The translations under genes were made by a program, and so were the position numbers. A model generated the notes under the pieces. It did no database searches, was not told where the DNA came from, and saw only the letters and a program-made list of their open reading frames with translations. A stretch of DNA of 64,000 nt from Protula sp. h YS-2021 (Eukaryota > Annelida > Polychaeta > Sabellida > Serpulidae), in the NCBI GenBank assembly GCA_949752745.1, contig OX457026.1:42811239-42875238 (forward strand), in the 5' to 3' direction. Of the stretch, positions 12,300 through 23,776 are shown in pieces; position 1 is the first letter of the stretch; every line of letters begins with the position of its first letter.

Positions 12300-13262
12300 G
12301 GTGACCTTGACCTCCTCCGTCCTGGTCAAAGTCAAAACCCGGAAGTGGGTCATTATCTCGAAACGGTTAGGGATGGACCAATTTTGAGCTTATTTTCGAC
12401 CTGTGGACCTAAAAGACGACATGTAAGAGATGTCTCGGTGACCTTGGCCTCCTCGGCCTGGTCAATGTCAAAAATCGGAAGTTGACCATTATCTCGAAAT
12501 AGATTACAGATAGAGCTTATTTTCGACGCTTTGGGCCTAAAAGACGATATGTAAGAGGTTCCTTCTTGGGTAATATTTTGTGTAAGAAATGGATAACATT
12601 AAGAAAAAAATAGGCAAAAAAAATTAATCAGCAGTTTAACAAAATATGTTTCAATAGGTTTAATAGGTCATATCTAAAACCGCAAGTTGACCATTATCTT
12701 GAAAACGGTTAGAGATAGAGCGATGTTGATCCGCTGAGCCTAAAAGACTATACGTAAGAGATACCTTAACCTCCTCGGTCATGGTCAAAATAAAAAACCG
12801 GAAGTTGATCAACATCTCGAAAACCTTTCGAGCTAGATTCTGAGCTGATTTTCGACCCTTTGAGCCTAAAAGACTATACGTAATAGGTACCTCGGTGACT
12901 TTAATAGGTCGAATTCTAAAAAAGGAAGTTGACCATTATCTCGAAAACGGTTCGAGATAGAGCTATTTTAAACCTATTTCGACTCTTTGAATGTAAAAAA
13001 CGTTATGTAAGGGGTAGCTTACCTTGACCTCTTCGGTCATGGTCAATGTCGAAAACCGGAAGTTCCAAAATGGTTAGAGGTAGTGTGATTTTAAGCTTAT
13101 TTTCGACCGCTTTAGCCTAAAAGAGAAGATGTAAGGGAAGAGGTGCCTTGGTGACCTTCAGCTCCTCGTTCTTGGTCAATTCTGAATTTTAAGAGTTCTG
13201 AATCGTATTTTTTGGTGGCTCTCAGATGTAATTTTCGCTACTCGGTAGCGAAAACGGTCTAG
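12300..13262 (+). mobile_element. Helitron-like family B copy with six to seven satellite units
   Basis: Tandem units of about 137 bp carry CGGAAGTTGACCATTATC, CTCGAAAACGGTTAGAGA, GAGCTTATTTTCGACCC, CCTAAAAGAC.ATGTAAGAG and GTGACCTTGACCTCCTCGG. Phase markers CGGAAG at 12341 and 12477 give 136 bp. The array ends with TGAATTTTAAGAGTTCTGAA, then a perfect hairpin TTTTCGCTA-CTCGG-TAGCGAAAA (13232-13254) and CGGTCTAG|T at 13262: the hairpin-plus-CTRR end expected of a Helitron 3' terminus. The 5' boundary is not clear. Confidence 0.65.
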
Positions 13263-13779
13263 TTTGACCTTTGTAATGCCAAGATTTTGCATGCGTACCC
13301 GCTCTATTATGTAAAAGTAATAGACCATATGTATTCTTGACACATTAAACACAAGTTTGAAAAATGGCAAGTATTTCGATATCAACATTTTCTTGGCACA
13401 TTAAGAAAGTATTAAAAGAAAAAGCAAATTACCTCCTGCAACACCCCCTGATTATTGGGGCCATTAGCTAATGGAGAAAACACAGAGCATCTCCTCAGAA
13501 AAAGCCCTGCATGCCAACAGCCGAAACCCGGGAAATGTTTTCATTGAACTATTGAGGTTAAAATACCCAAGTTTAATAAAAACTAGAACTAAAGCGGCCA
13601 AGTGCAAGCAAAACATAAGCGCACAGGCTTATATTACACACTTTCATTCGATGCATATTTAGTTTTTTGTTTGTTTGTTTTTTTGTTTTTTTTTTTGTAA
13701 ACAAAAACAAACATCTCCCCAACTAAACCCATAATTCCCCGATAAACATTTTCCTTTTATATTCTTATTAATAAAATAA

Positions 13780-14680
13780 AGGATTCAAGGATTCAAGGAA
13801 TAACTACATCAAGTTTGAAATCGATCCAATGTACCGCTATCGAGATAGTTTGCTTAACAATAAACAGATTTTTACGCGATGACGCCTTTCTTAATTTCAC
13901 CACACGCGCCAAAAGTTGAAACAACCGTCCCACTGACCCAAGGAATAACTATATAAAATTTTAAGTTAATACGGCCTTCCCTTCGAGAGGTATTTTGCAC
14001 ACAAGGTGCTGTTCAAAATATTACACATTTTATGTAATGACGTCATACGCCTCACTCGTTCGTTGTACTTGCGATAAAATTTGAGCGAATCTTTCTTACC
14101 TACCAAGCAACAATTCCACCAAGGCTGAACTTTCTTCGATGTTCAGCAGCTGAGAAATCTTACATTCAAGATTTTAACGTGATCACGTCATGTGTCTTTC
14201 TTAATTGCGCTACAGCCGTCAAAAACTGTAAGAACCGTCCGACTGACCCAAGGAATACCCATATAAAATTTGAAGTCGAAACGACTTTCCGTTATCGAGG
14301 TCATATGCCGCACAGCATTCACTCTGCTGTGGTCTAATTTGACAGACACTTTCGGACTTACCCAATAACTTTCTCTGATATCGGGTACTGAGAAATTTCG
14401 CACATCAAATTTTTATGTTGTGGCGCCATATGCCTGCGCTTATAATGTAAGATGCCTCAAAAATTGATGGAACCGTGCGGCCTACCCAAGGAATCAACAG
14501 ATCAGTTCGAAGTCTATCGGACTTATCGTTCTCGAGATATCATGCACACAGTATTTTGTCCACAATAGATTGGCACACATACATATATACACACAGACAT
14601 ACACAGACAGAGAACGCACAAACATAACATGTCTCCCCCCGGTCACAGGGCACATTTTCGCCGTGCCTAGTTTTCACAAT
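13780..14680. repeat. Long dispersed repeat with about four internal imperfect units
   Basis: The motif ACTGACCCAAGGAATAAC, followed by TATAAAATTTGAAGTCGA and TTATCGAGGT, recurs at about 13795, 13930, 14240 and 14485, with a TGACGTCAT-like stretch between units. It ends in an ACACAGACATACACAGACAG microsatellite and CGGTCACAGGGCAC. This is probably the 3' part of a non-autonomous or LINE-like family; no coding remnant was identified. Confidence 0.5.
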
Positions 14681-14689
14681 GCTTGGGCA

Positions 14690-15184
14690 CAGGACAGAAC
14701 AGGCGGCTTTCCCATTCACCCTTGTGAGGCTAGAGGATAGACAAAAAAATCAATTCACAGCGGCAAAACCTTTTCATTGACAAACTTTAAATTCAATTTT
14801 CCATGATGCCAAATGCCTTTCTCTGGAATTTCCTAACACAGCGAGAATTGCCCCATCTTTGGGCCTCTAATTATGGTCAAAGTGAGGAGGCGGTAGTCAA
14901 CAATCGTGTTGCCTAACATAAATGCGTCTCAATAAAATCAGCAGCAAGCATGCCAGCAATCAATAATACGTCAAGGAAGCAGGGCACGCGTGGTACTGCT
15001 GCCGGCCAGGGAACGGTTTTCCAGCATGATTTAACATACAGCCGTGTCAAGAGATGTTGACAACCTATTGCTAATTGCAAAACAACGTGAGTCATTTTGT
15101 CAGTCCAGACGAGGACTATTTCTAACCATTCTCCGGGTTAATAACATAATAAAAACTATACAGTGCAATGTAGGACATTGGGAG
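14690..15184. other. No recognisable feature
   Basis: No domain-bearing frame, repeat array or RNA signature was recognised before the TIR element that starts at 15185. Confidence 0.35.
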
Positions 15185-16607
15185 TACCGGGAGTTTCCGA
15201 AAAGAAGCTCCCCCCATATAAAAGCCCCGGGGCTCTTATTAGGAAACTGTTTCCCAATAGAAGCCCGGGGGGCTTCTATTTGGAGTTAAAATAAAGACCT
15301 GAAAAAATCGTTTCCTAATAAAAACCCCCCTTCTTCCCTGCAAGTCTTTTTAAAATTCGTGTTTACTCGCAATGCAGACACGGTACACTTAATCCTTTGA
15401 TATGAGGCACCCCTAGACATGTTCTGCATCGTTGCTTAATCCTGTGCTTTGCATAAGCCGAACAGACATCCTCCCTCCCCACTGCCACCTTTACTCCGGA
15501 GTATTACTGGAAATGTAATAGGCTGAGTACTGAAACGGGTGGCGTGATGTTGCCTCTCCTTCCCTGCAAGTCTTTTTAGAACTTATGTTTACTAGCAATG
15601 CAGACACTCTGCACTTAATCCTTTGATGTGAGGCAAACCCCTAGACACGTTCTGCGTCGTTGCTTAATCCTGTGCTCCGCATTCGCACAAGGCAGCCCCC
15701 CTCCCCCCATTTTGGGGTACATACAATTTGACCAACCGCAATTTGACCAACTGCAATTTGACCAACAGCAATTTGACCAACTGCAATTTGACCAACCGCT
15801 TAATGGAAAAACTGACATTTGACCAACTTTCAGTTTTAGATATACATAACCAAATAAATCTAGGAGTTCGAGGTTTCGTAAGAAAAAGTAATTTTAAAGA
15901 AGTGCTCTTTCGCATCAAAGAGATGTTGTGCTAATCCCCTCTCTGTCATTGAGTGTCATAACGTTGAGTTCCACGTGCCCCGTTAATCTCCGTAATCCGG
16001 CGTTACACATGGCGTTATACAAACAAACCCAGACCTGGTGGAAGCTTTAGTGTCATCTCAGGTACGTGACAGCACTTTTACTTGCAGTGTTACAACTGTT
16101 TAAATGTTGCTTCTGTCGGAACATTTGTGATTGCTAATGTTTTACTGAAAAGTGGTACGAAAAACAATAAATTATGAAGTTGGTCAAATGTCCGTTTTTT
16201 TCATTAAGAGGTTGGTCAAATTGCGGTTGGTCAAATTTCAGTTGGTCAAATTTCGGTTGGTCAAATTTCGGTTGGTCAAATATCCTACACCCCCCCCCCC
16301 CATTTTACCAGACTTTTTTAGTTACTGTTGTTTTTGTGTGTTTTGTTATTTTTCGTGCCGATATCCTCAGCCTGTAGCGTTTTAATAAGAGACTGATGGT
16401 AAATTTTCTTTTTTCAATAAAAACTTATCGACAAGTCCTCCCCCCCCCCATCCCCCACTATCTAAAAAAATAGAAGCCCTGGGGCTCTAATTAGGAAACT
16501 GTTTCCTGATAGAAGCCCCGGGGCTTCTATTTGGTTTCTAAATGAGCGCCTGAAATTGGCCAGTTTCCAAATAGAAGCCCTGGGCTTTTTTTCGGAAACC
16601 CCCGGTA
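15185..16607. mobile_element. TIR element E, copy 1 (TACCGGGAGTTTCCGAAAA ends)
   Basis: The left end TACCGGGAGTTTCCGAAAAG and the right end, whose complement is TACCGGGGGTTTCCGAAAAA, form inverted termini. Both are followed by palindromes of the AAGCCCCGGGGCTT type and GGAAACTGTTTCC. The interior carries two direct copies (about 225 bp apart) of a block with CCTTCCCTGCAAGTCTTTTT and CTTAATCCTTTGATRTGAGG. TA on both outer sides suggests a TA target duplication. Copy 2 (35037-35869) lacks the segment 15714-16293, which is a later insertion (foldback b). No transposase is present. Confidence 0.75.
15714..16293. mobile_element. Foldback element b (AATTTGACCAAC units) inserted in element E
   Basis: The left arm is an array CAATTTGACCAAC with spacers CGC, TGC and AGC (15725-15830). 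The right arm is its inverse, GGTTGGTCAAATTTC (16180-16285). Outer ends are GGGGTACATACAATTTG and, inverted, GGGGTGTAGGATATTTG. Comparison with element E copy 2 shows this segment is absent there and is flanked on both sides by C-run plus ATTTT, consistent with a target duplication of about 9 bp. A solo right end of the same family is at 29843-29913. Confidence 0.75.
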
Positions 16608-16789
16608 CCATGAGTGCTTGAACAGGCACTTCTTTTGCAATCCAGCCGCCATGGTATCCAGACAGAACGGCCTTGGACAAAAAGGCCTTGGACATAAGGG
16701 CCTTTCGCAAAACGGCCTTTCCCGAAAAGTGCGCGGTAACTTGAAGTGCCGAAATGTAATTCCAATCAAAAAGGGAGACTTTTCTCAAA

Positions 16790-17045
16790 GGCCAAGTGTT
16801 AAACACTTTTTATGACGTTTTTAAAATCGCTTTCTCCCCTGAGATAAATTATAAACTTAATTCAATATAGTACATTCTTGATGATGGTCAGGTGGGGGAG
16901 CCGTTTCACTGAGTAAAAACAGCTTTGCATTTTTCCTTGAAAGGATCTGAACTGGCCGAAAAGATTCTTAGAAAGGTTCAGAATCGAAAAAAACTGGCTT
17001 TTCTGTAAACGAAAAGCAAGCCAAATTCAGCCAGAGAAAGAGCGG
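16790..17045. repeat. Flank piece of the satellite element family
   Basis: It holds CTCAAAGGCCAAGTGTTAAA, GTTTCACTGAGTAAAAACAG, GAACTGGCCGAAAAG and AAAAGCAAGCCAAA, matching the pieces at 10330-10470 and 48620-48860. Confidence 0.5.
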
Positions 17046-17869
17046 ATTATGTAATCGATTTAAATGGTTGATTTTTGATACACCGGGAAAAGTGGTTAAC
17101 ACAGTTTGTGCACAAAAATGATCTCCAACATTGGATGTGAATCATTGTAGTTTTATTCACACAACCCGTCGATTTTCGCATTTCTGCAAGTTGCTCGTGG
17201 GTGCTCAAACCACGAAATACTTCGCCATTCGAAGTTTGGATACGCCAAAACCAGCAACCAGAAGAGAGCAAGAAAAAATTCAATTTCTCCGGAGACAACA
17301 TGCAAAGATGACAGTTCAAGAAATCACGCGCAAAGATTTTGTAAGGAGTATCGGACATAAATTTCGCGCTGTCGTTCTGTAAATATTGGAGTAATTGGCT
17401 GAATCAGTTGAATTTTTTTTAAAATATGTTTCATTATTGTAGGTTATATTACAGTTCAAGAACATTGCAAGTTCAGTGAAATGGGCTAGAGACATTGAAA
17501 TATTTTGTTTGAAATATAACTTTATTCATTAAAGTTACCACTGTTGTCTATTTAGCCGTTGTATAAAAACCTGTGACTATCCGCTCTTTTGATACATAAA
17601 ACGATCCGCTTATTTGCATCTTTTTTTAACCGCTCTTTCGAGCCCTTTTCTGCCGCTCTTTTGCGTCCCCTCTTTTGAGCTTTTCCCCATTTATGTAATG
17701 CACAGTATGGCTGTTAGCACATGAGAGGGTTTTGCAAATGCTGCTGCAGCCTTACGCAGTTAAGGGACATGGTGTGATATCAACACAGGTATATTGATCG
17801 CCCAACTGTTCACAACAAGAGCGATTACCAGCATGCATGTGCATGTTGACTGCATGGTCAGTGTCAAAA

Positions 17870-18078
17870 CGGAAGTTGACCATTATCTCGAAAACGGTTA
17901 GAGGTAGAGCAATTTTGAGCTTTTTTCGTTCCTTTGGACCTAAAAGACGATATGTAAGAGGTACCTTGGTGACCTTGACCTCATTGTTCATGGTCAGTTC
18001 TGAATTTTAAGAGCTCAGAATCGTAGCTTTTATGGCCACAAGTGTACTTTTCGCTACTCGGTGGCGAAAACGGTCTAA
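17870..18078 (+). mobile_element. Helitron-like family B 3' end with one satellite unit
   Basis: One satellite unit (CGGAAGTTGACCATTATC through GTGACCTTGACCTCATTG) is followed by TTCTGAATTTTAAGAGCTC, the hairpin TTTTCGCTA-CTCGG-TGGCGAAAA (one mismatch) and ACGGTCTAA|T at 18078. Confidence 0.6.
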
Positions 18079-18319
18079 TTTGTTTTCATTTCGAAAAGAA
18101 AACTTTTAGAATTGGATGGCCTAGTCTTGGGCAGGGGTGGTACAAGTAGACGCTGTTATCGTACACAACAAACATGTTTGCAAAAATATGCGGAATGAAC
18201 TGCAATGAATGTCTAAAATGCAATGAGTGGCTAATTCCCACTTGCAAACTTCGTTTGCAACTGGCTATAAGTTTGTAGTTTTTCTCGAAGTTTCAGCCCT
18301 TTTTCCCCTTTTTTCTTCT

Positions 18320-18640
18320 CTTTCTTTCGTTTGGATGGTTTCCAGAAAACTCCTCCTACAGTTTTTGGCAGAGGGAGATTAAAATTGGCAGACGTAAAGG
18401 GCTGACGAGGTCTCGCTGAATCCGCAATTTTTTAATCCCAAATGTCAAGGTCAAGGTCAAATCGAGGTCAAAGTTATTTTTCCATAAAATGGTTTCCAGA
18501 AAACTCCTCCTAGCGTTTGAGTCAGGGGAGCTTTATATTTGGTACACTTATAGACACGCATCAAATCTCGGCCAAACCGCAAATATTTTTACCTTGACCT
18601 CACAGGTCAAGGTCAAAGTAAGGTCAAACTAATTTTTGAA
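18320..18640 (+). repeat. Two tandem 155-bp units with nuclear-receptor half-sites
   Basis: Units begin GGTTTCCAGAAAACTCCTCC (18337 and 18490) and contain TTTGRYKYAGG, GATTTGGTACA-type text and ACCTTGACCTCA..GGTCAAGG. TCAAGGTCAAGGTCA is present. A matching pair is at 28121-28400. Confidence 0.65.
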
Positions 18641-18870
18641 ACAGCTATTTATCACGACATAAAGCCAAAAAGGTGCTCAAATCCCAGTTTGAACATATAA
18701 AACGTACTCAGAAAGGGTTAAACGTTCATCATGAATCTTGGCCTTGAGGGTTCACTTATCTCCACTTTTAGATGGGACTAAAGTCCGGAGCAGGGGAGCC
18801 TGCCATTTTGAAGAACTGCGTGAAAAAGGGTTGCGAAATGCAATACCCGTGAGAGCTATTGCTAAATAAG

Positions 18871-19442
18871 GGTAAACGGAACAGACCCCCCCCCGGAACG
18901 GACCCCCCCCCCCGGAACAGACCCCCCCTTTTTTGCAGCGGTAGGAACAGACCCCCCCCCCCCCATTTTTTATTATTATAATAATGTTTCAGTATCTCTG
19001 TGAAATTAAATTTTAAAAAATCAAGTTATTTTGGGGATAACAGAGCAGCGAGCAGATATCCAGAATCACTTTCACTTTCTATTGAATACATCTCCGGCTC
19101 TTGGGTCGGGGTGTGGGTGTTTCGCTAATCTGCAGATTGAATCTCCGTTAATTGTTTTGACAGAGAGGTTTTGATTGCATTTGAGTTCTGTAATTGTGTT
19201 ATTTGTGTGATCTCACAGTCATTAATTGTGTTATTGCTAATAGTTTTATCAAATTGCAATTGCAATGAAACAACATAAATACATCCTTTCATCCCTTTCA
19301 TTATGATGAAAGGACATTGGCACATGTTTTCATCGTGATTAAAAGGTGTTGCATTACTAATAAATAATAAGTGAAAATTGTAAAATACAGAAAAATATAT
19401 ATATGAAATAAAAAAAACATTTAAAAAAATATATCTCAGGAC

Positions 19443-19495
<53 letters not shown>

Positions 19496-19607
19496 ATATA
19501 TATGTAAATGGGGGGGGGGTCTGTTCCTGGGGGGGTCTGTTCCTACCAAAAAAGGGGGGTCTGGTCCGGGGGGGTCTGGCCCGGGGGGGGGGTCTGTTCC
19601 TACATTC
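18871..19607. mobile_element. Foldback element e (GGAACAGACCCCCC units) with 9-bp target duplication
   Basis: The left arm (18871-18965) is an array of GGAACAGACCCCCCC. The right arm (19510-19607) is its inverse (GGGGGGTCTGTTCC). Ends are GGTAAACGGAACAGACC and, inverted, GAATGTAGGAACAGACC. The 9-mer CTAAATAAG flanks both sides exactly (18862-18870 and 19608-19616). The core carries a (TA)n tract at 19447-19504. It lies beside or within the 3' region of the DIRS-like element on the minus strand. Confidence 0.82.
19447..19504. repeat. (TA)n microsatellite
   Basis: About 57 bp of nearly pure TA with one TTTA interruption, inside foldback e. Confidence 0.95.
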
Positions 19608-20642
19608 CTAAATAAGCCAGTTAGATGGGATTAATTTGAAGATAAATAAAATCCCGAATCTAAGATCTGCTTGTTTTATTTGTTTTCCAAGACCTTGGTA
19701 GGGAAAGGGAGGGAGAACCTCATAGCCTGTAATATGATCTGGTAACAAATAGCAACTACATACGTATAAAAGATGTAAACAGTCTGGATAAATTTCATCC
19801 TGCCCGACAGACTAAACTGAGTATCCTTTACCATCCCCTCCTGCCTCCCTCCGGATGGATCCCAACCTTGGATACTCTGTGCTATATGTTTGAAGATAAC
19901 AATAATACTGATTTATTGTTTAGTGTTACAAAATGATCGTAACCCCGTGAGGTTAACGTGAAATTAAAAACTTGACACATCAGACTCCGGATTGTCTGTG
20001 ACTTATAAAAGCATGCTAAAGTTCTAAGAACCTGAGTAAATGTTAGAACCTGCTCTAAATCACTACCGCTTAAAACATAAAATTGATACGAAATCGACTG
20101 ACAATTTCAAAAATTAGATGACTAGAAGCTTTGAAACACTCTATAACTTGGATTGAAAGCAATCCTAATGATAAAACTCACTAAATACTGATGATTTTGA
20201 GTCTAATTCCATAATGGTACTATGGGCCTTGATCAAATGGTCACTTTGACACAGACCCCTGACGTCACCTGGGCTCGCCAGAGCGGCCCGTGACTGCGGA
20301 AATCGCCGAGACGGGGAGTACCTGTGTCTCCCCTCTTTTTCTTTAGACAAAAGAAAAAAACTCTAAAAGTTACTAAGGCTGGGGTGTCTTTCACAGTAAC
20401 CGTATGACTATAAACTGTCTCTTGGGTTATACAACACTAATGTTCAAGAACGGTCCGACAGTACACAAGGTGGCCAACGCCATAGGGTTGGCTATAACTC
20501 AAGATACGGAAAATAGAGGGCAGGGTAGTGAACTGGCTATTTCTTGGACTTGAATTAGTTAGTAGCACGGTTCTTAGCGTAGCCTCCCTTTTGCTTCCCC
20601 TTGCCTTTGGGTCTGGGAGTGGGTGACCTAAACAAAGGTTAT

Positions 20643-21551
20643 TTAATTAGTAATGGTCGTTTCCGCAGCTATGAAGGGCCCCAGAGAATAGAGGCCCGAG
20701 AGTTCATCTTTGGAAAAGTCCTTGAGATAATACTTAACGAAGGAACTGGGAGAAGCCCAGCATCCCGTTTTGAGTATATCTGACAACGACACATTACGTA
20801 GAGCCCTAAGTGAGTTTGCAACCTGTCTAGCTTGACAGGCTTTTATTTTTAGCTCTGACTGAAGAACTGTCTGATTGTGCCTCGTCATACGCTGCCATAA
20901 TGACCCTTCGCTGTAGTTGGAGATGGTTTGCTTCGAAAGGTCTTTATTGAATTTGGGCACATAGGAGATAATAAGAGCCTTTTAATTCTCTGACCTATAT
21001 ACCTTCGAATGCTCGAGATATTGACGTAGGGCTTTGACGGGGCACAATGAAACTAAGTCCCCAGTGATCTGTTCTTCCGGTAGGGATGGCAAGTTTATGT
21101 GATTCAACATGCCCATCCGGTGGGTAATGATGTGGGTTTTGCCCATAAAACCATCCCTAGCGAGGAGCGTGATGTTTTTCTACTCCCCGTTCTCTTTGCT
21201 TACCGTTTTGTCTAGGGCATGTATCTCGCTCCTTCTCTTGCCTGATGCAAGAGCTAGTAAGAAAGTAAACCTTACCGCGGAATTTTAAGCTGAAATCACC
21301 TTGTCTTCAAAAATTTCAGGGCGCTGAAGGTATCTCAGTACTAGGGAAAGGCCCCATCGTGCAACGTTGGACGAGCTACTGGGTGAGTTTACCTTAAAAT
21401 GACGGATCAATTGAGTGATTGTCGCGTCATCCCCTGGGTCATAGCCCTTTGATGCCTTGAGTCTGGAGCCTATGGCTGCTCTGTAACCTTCGATCGAACT
21501 TACTTTTAGACCCTCGTTTGTGAATAGGTGATCTAAGAAGTCCGCTACCAC
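20643..21551 (-). pseudogene. DIRS element 1 tyrosine recombinase
   Basis: The N-terminal core-binding part is VADFLDHLFTNEGLK, SIEGYRAAIGSRL and WGLSLVLRYLQRPEIFEDK. The first catalytic box is YFLLALASGKRRSEIHALDK (Arg of RRSEIHAL). The C-terminal part is LSDILKTGCWASPSSFVKYY. Stops lie near positions 21180 and 20980. The recombinase would have closed circular cDNA into the genome. Confidence 0.78.
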
Positions 21552-21837
21552 TGATGGCGAGGCGGATCTATCTAGTTTAGAAGCGCCGCACTAGGATGCG
21601 AATTTGTTCCATTGGGACCTGTACATCTTTGCAGTAGATTGTTCATGGCTGTTTACTATTTTATCTACTATTTTTTGTGAGAAGCCTTTTTTATGAAGGA
21701 CTGGTCAGGCACCAAAGGTGTAGGTTCAATAGATGAGGCACTGGGTAGAAATGTTGCCAGTGGGGCTGGAATAGAATTTTCTTGTGACATGGGATTGGAA
21801 TCGTCTCAATTATCTTGCATCTGAGGAGCAAGGCAAA

Positions 21838-22690
21838 TCAGGGAACCTCCGGCATCCATGGGGCTAACAGGAGTAAGGCTCGTGGGCTCAGATCAAATAC
21901 CCGTTGTAGGGCCTGTGATGGGATTGCCTGTGGTGGAAAGGCGTAGAGTTCCCGTTGTGCCGGCCATGGGCAGTTGAGGGTATCTATTGCCAACGCTGCT
22001 TGATCTGGACATCGGGAGATATACCTGAGAAGTTGTGTTGTCATTGCGTTAGCAAATAGGTCCACCGTGGGGGAACGGGGGTCCCCATGGTGATTGGCTC
22101 GTGACCCACTGGAAGGATTGGGTGGTTAGACACCACTCTGTGTGGATGACTTGGCCTAATCTTTACGCTAGATCCGCGAGAACGTTGAGTTTCCCCGCTA
22201 GATGTCGCACAGCTAGAGTGATTTGAGACTGGCGGACTAGGGATATAATTCTGTAGGTCAGTATTGATAGAGGGAGGGACTTGGTCCCCCCTTGTCTGCT
22301 TAGAGTTGGTCGCAGCTGTTTAGAGTTGATCGCGTAGTTTGTTCAACGCTGTCCAAACAACTCGTAGTTTCAGTCAATTGATATGATGCCTCCTGAGAGA
22401 CTGGGGTCATTTGCCTCTCCACATCTGGCCTTGACAATGTATATCCTATCTCCCCTGGGATGCGTCTGTTTAGAGTTCTATCTCTGGGGAGTGGAGTGGA
22501 AAGGGGTGTCTTCGTTTAAAATCTGTGGGTTGGTCCACCAAAGGAGGAAGGCCAAGGCAGCTTGGGATACGGTCATTTCTGCCTGAGGGGATCTCCTTAC
22601 CTGTCTTAGGAACGGTCTGTAGTGCAGGCGGCCCAGAGAGACTGTACGCTCGGTGGCCACTAAGAGGCCTAGTAGGGACTGCATGGCTTG
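21838..22690 (-). pseudogene. DIRS element 1 RNase H and linker
   Basis: 22684-22478 reads QSLLGLLVATERTVSLGRLH and then LRQVRRSP, the linker seen in DIRS pol. Further down INKQGGTKS, RHLAGKLNV, HTEWCLTTQSF and MDLFANAMTTQLLRYISRC, then WPAQRELYAFPP, are the RNase H tail motifs (H..G..N..AD, then DLFA....YAFPP). Several frames are used, so it is broken. Confidence 0.7.
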
Positions 22691-22749
22691 GAGTCTTACC
22701 TTTTTGCCTGCCTAAATCCTTCGTATGCCTTGTGAGATTTTTTGCTGTC

Positions 22750-23471
22750 TTTCAGTCGTGGGAAAGGCTCATGCATTTATCAGATCCCATCTTTCCCCAA
22801 GAAAGACGATGTTCTGTGTGGATATCAACTCTGATTTGGGGACCAGCAGACCTACCTATAGAGCTTTGTGTACTAGTGCTAGGGTCTGTCTGAGTGTGCC
22901 AGGAACCAATCGTCCAGGTACTAGCATTCCTTCTAAAAGAGCCCATGCTTTGAGTACCTTCATTACTTTGGAAAACACGTACGGGGCAGTGGACAGGCCG
23001 AAGGTGAGTGCCAGAAACCAGAACCGATTTGGGCCTATTTGGAAGGCTAGGAATTTTTTGGCTGACCCGTGCATTGGGATGTGGATATAGGTGTGTGAAA
23101 GGTCTATGGACGTGCCCCACATTACTTTCTGCACGCTTTCTTTATGACCTGGGTGGTGTCCATAAGAAAACAGGTCACTTGTAGGAATTGGTTCAGGGCT
23201 GTCAGGTCTATGGCTAATCTCCAATCCTCCGATTTTTGGAGACCAGAAATACCCTGCTGAATAATGCTGACTGGTTTTCTGGCATTCCCTCTACTGCCCT
23301 TTTTTCTTTGATGTTTAAGACCATTTCCTGCAGGGCTAGATCCTTTGCCAAGCCCGGTGAGTAAGAGGTGACTAGGTACTGTGGCGCTCTGCCGGACAGT
23401 GGGATAGACAGTTGAAGACCCCTCACGTCCCGTCCCGTTTGAAGAGAAGAGGGTAGCCGACGTTCAGCCAC
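22750..23471 (-). pseudogene. DIRS element 1 reverse transcriptase, frameshifted
   Basis: Order of motifs: ALFSRVFLVSK, then WRLAIDLTALNQFLQ in another frame, SIDLSHTYIHIPMHGSAKKF, LTFGLSTAPYVFSKVMK and, shifted again, YLDDWFLAHSD at about 22920-22885. The Asp of SIDLS and the Y-x-D-D box are the catalytic residues of reverse transcriptase. At least two frameshifts and a stop separate them. Confidence 0.8.
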
Positions 23472-23776
23472 CGGGTTACACGGCGGGGGCCCCCATTTTT
23501 TTCCATTTGTGCCAGAAGTTGCCTAGTCTTCCTCCTGCGGGCAAGGGTGCATTTGAGACTAGCAAACTTTCTAAGTCTTTTGAGTTTACTAGGGTATCGC
23601 CGGGAGACCAGACAGTCTCTGGGCGGTACTTTGGTTGGCTGCTACCTGTCTGGTTGTGAAGACTGCCCCTCCGTTTTGGTGTTGTTGTTTGGCTTCAATT
23701 TCTTGGCAGGAGGTGGCTGTGACTGCGTGCTGGGCCTTCCTTGCTCAGCAGGTTGTCTGTACGCCCTCCTGCGCTT

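Noticed and set aside
15615..15934. Repetitive frames such as (WSNCS)n
   Set aside because: Translation of the AATTTGACCAAC array in a foldback arm.
15725..16285. CRISPR-like array at the AATTTGACCAAC repeats
   Set aside because: Spacers are 2-3 bp, the array is mirrored at the other end, and this is an animal genome.
16462..16806. Overlapping Cys/Pro-rich frames on the minus strand
   Set aside because: They span the palindromic end of TIR element E and the short GGCCTT repeats beside it.
22525..23120. Plus-strand frames over 100 residues
   Set aside because: Shadows of the minus-strand DIRS reverse transcriptase, which shows the actual motifs.
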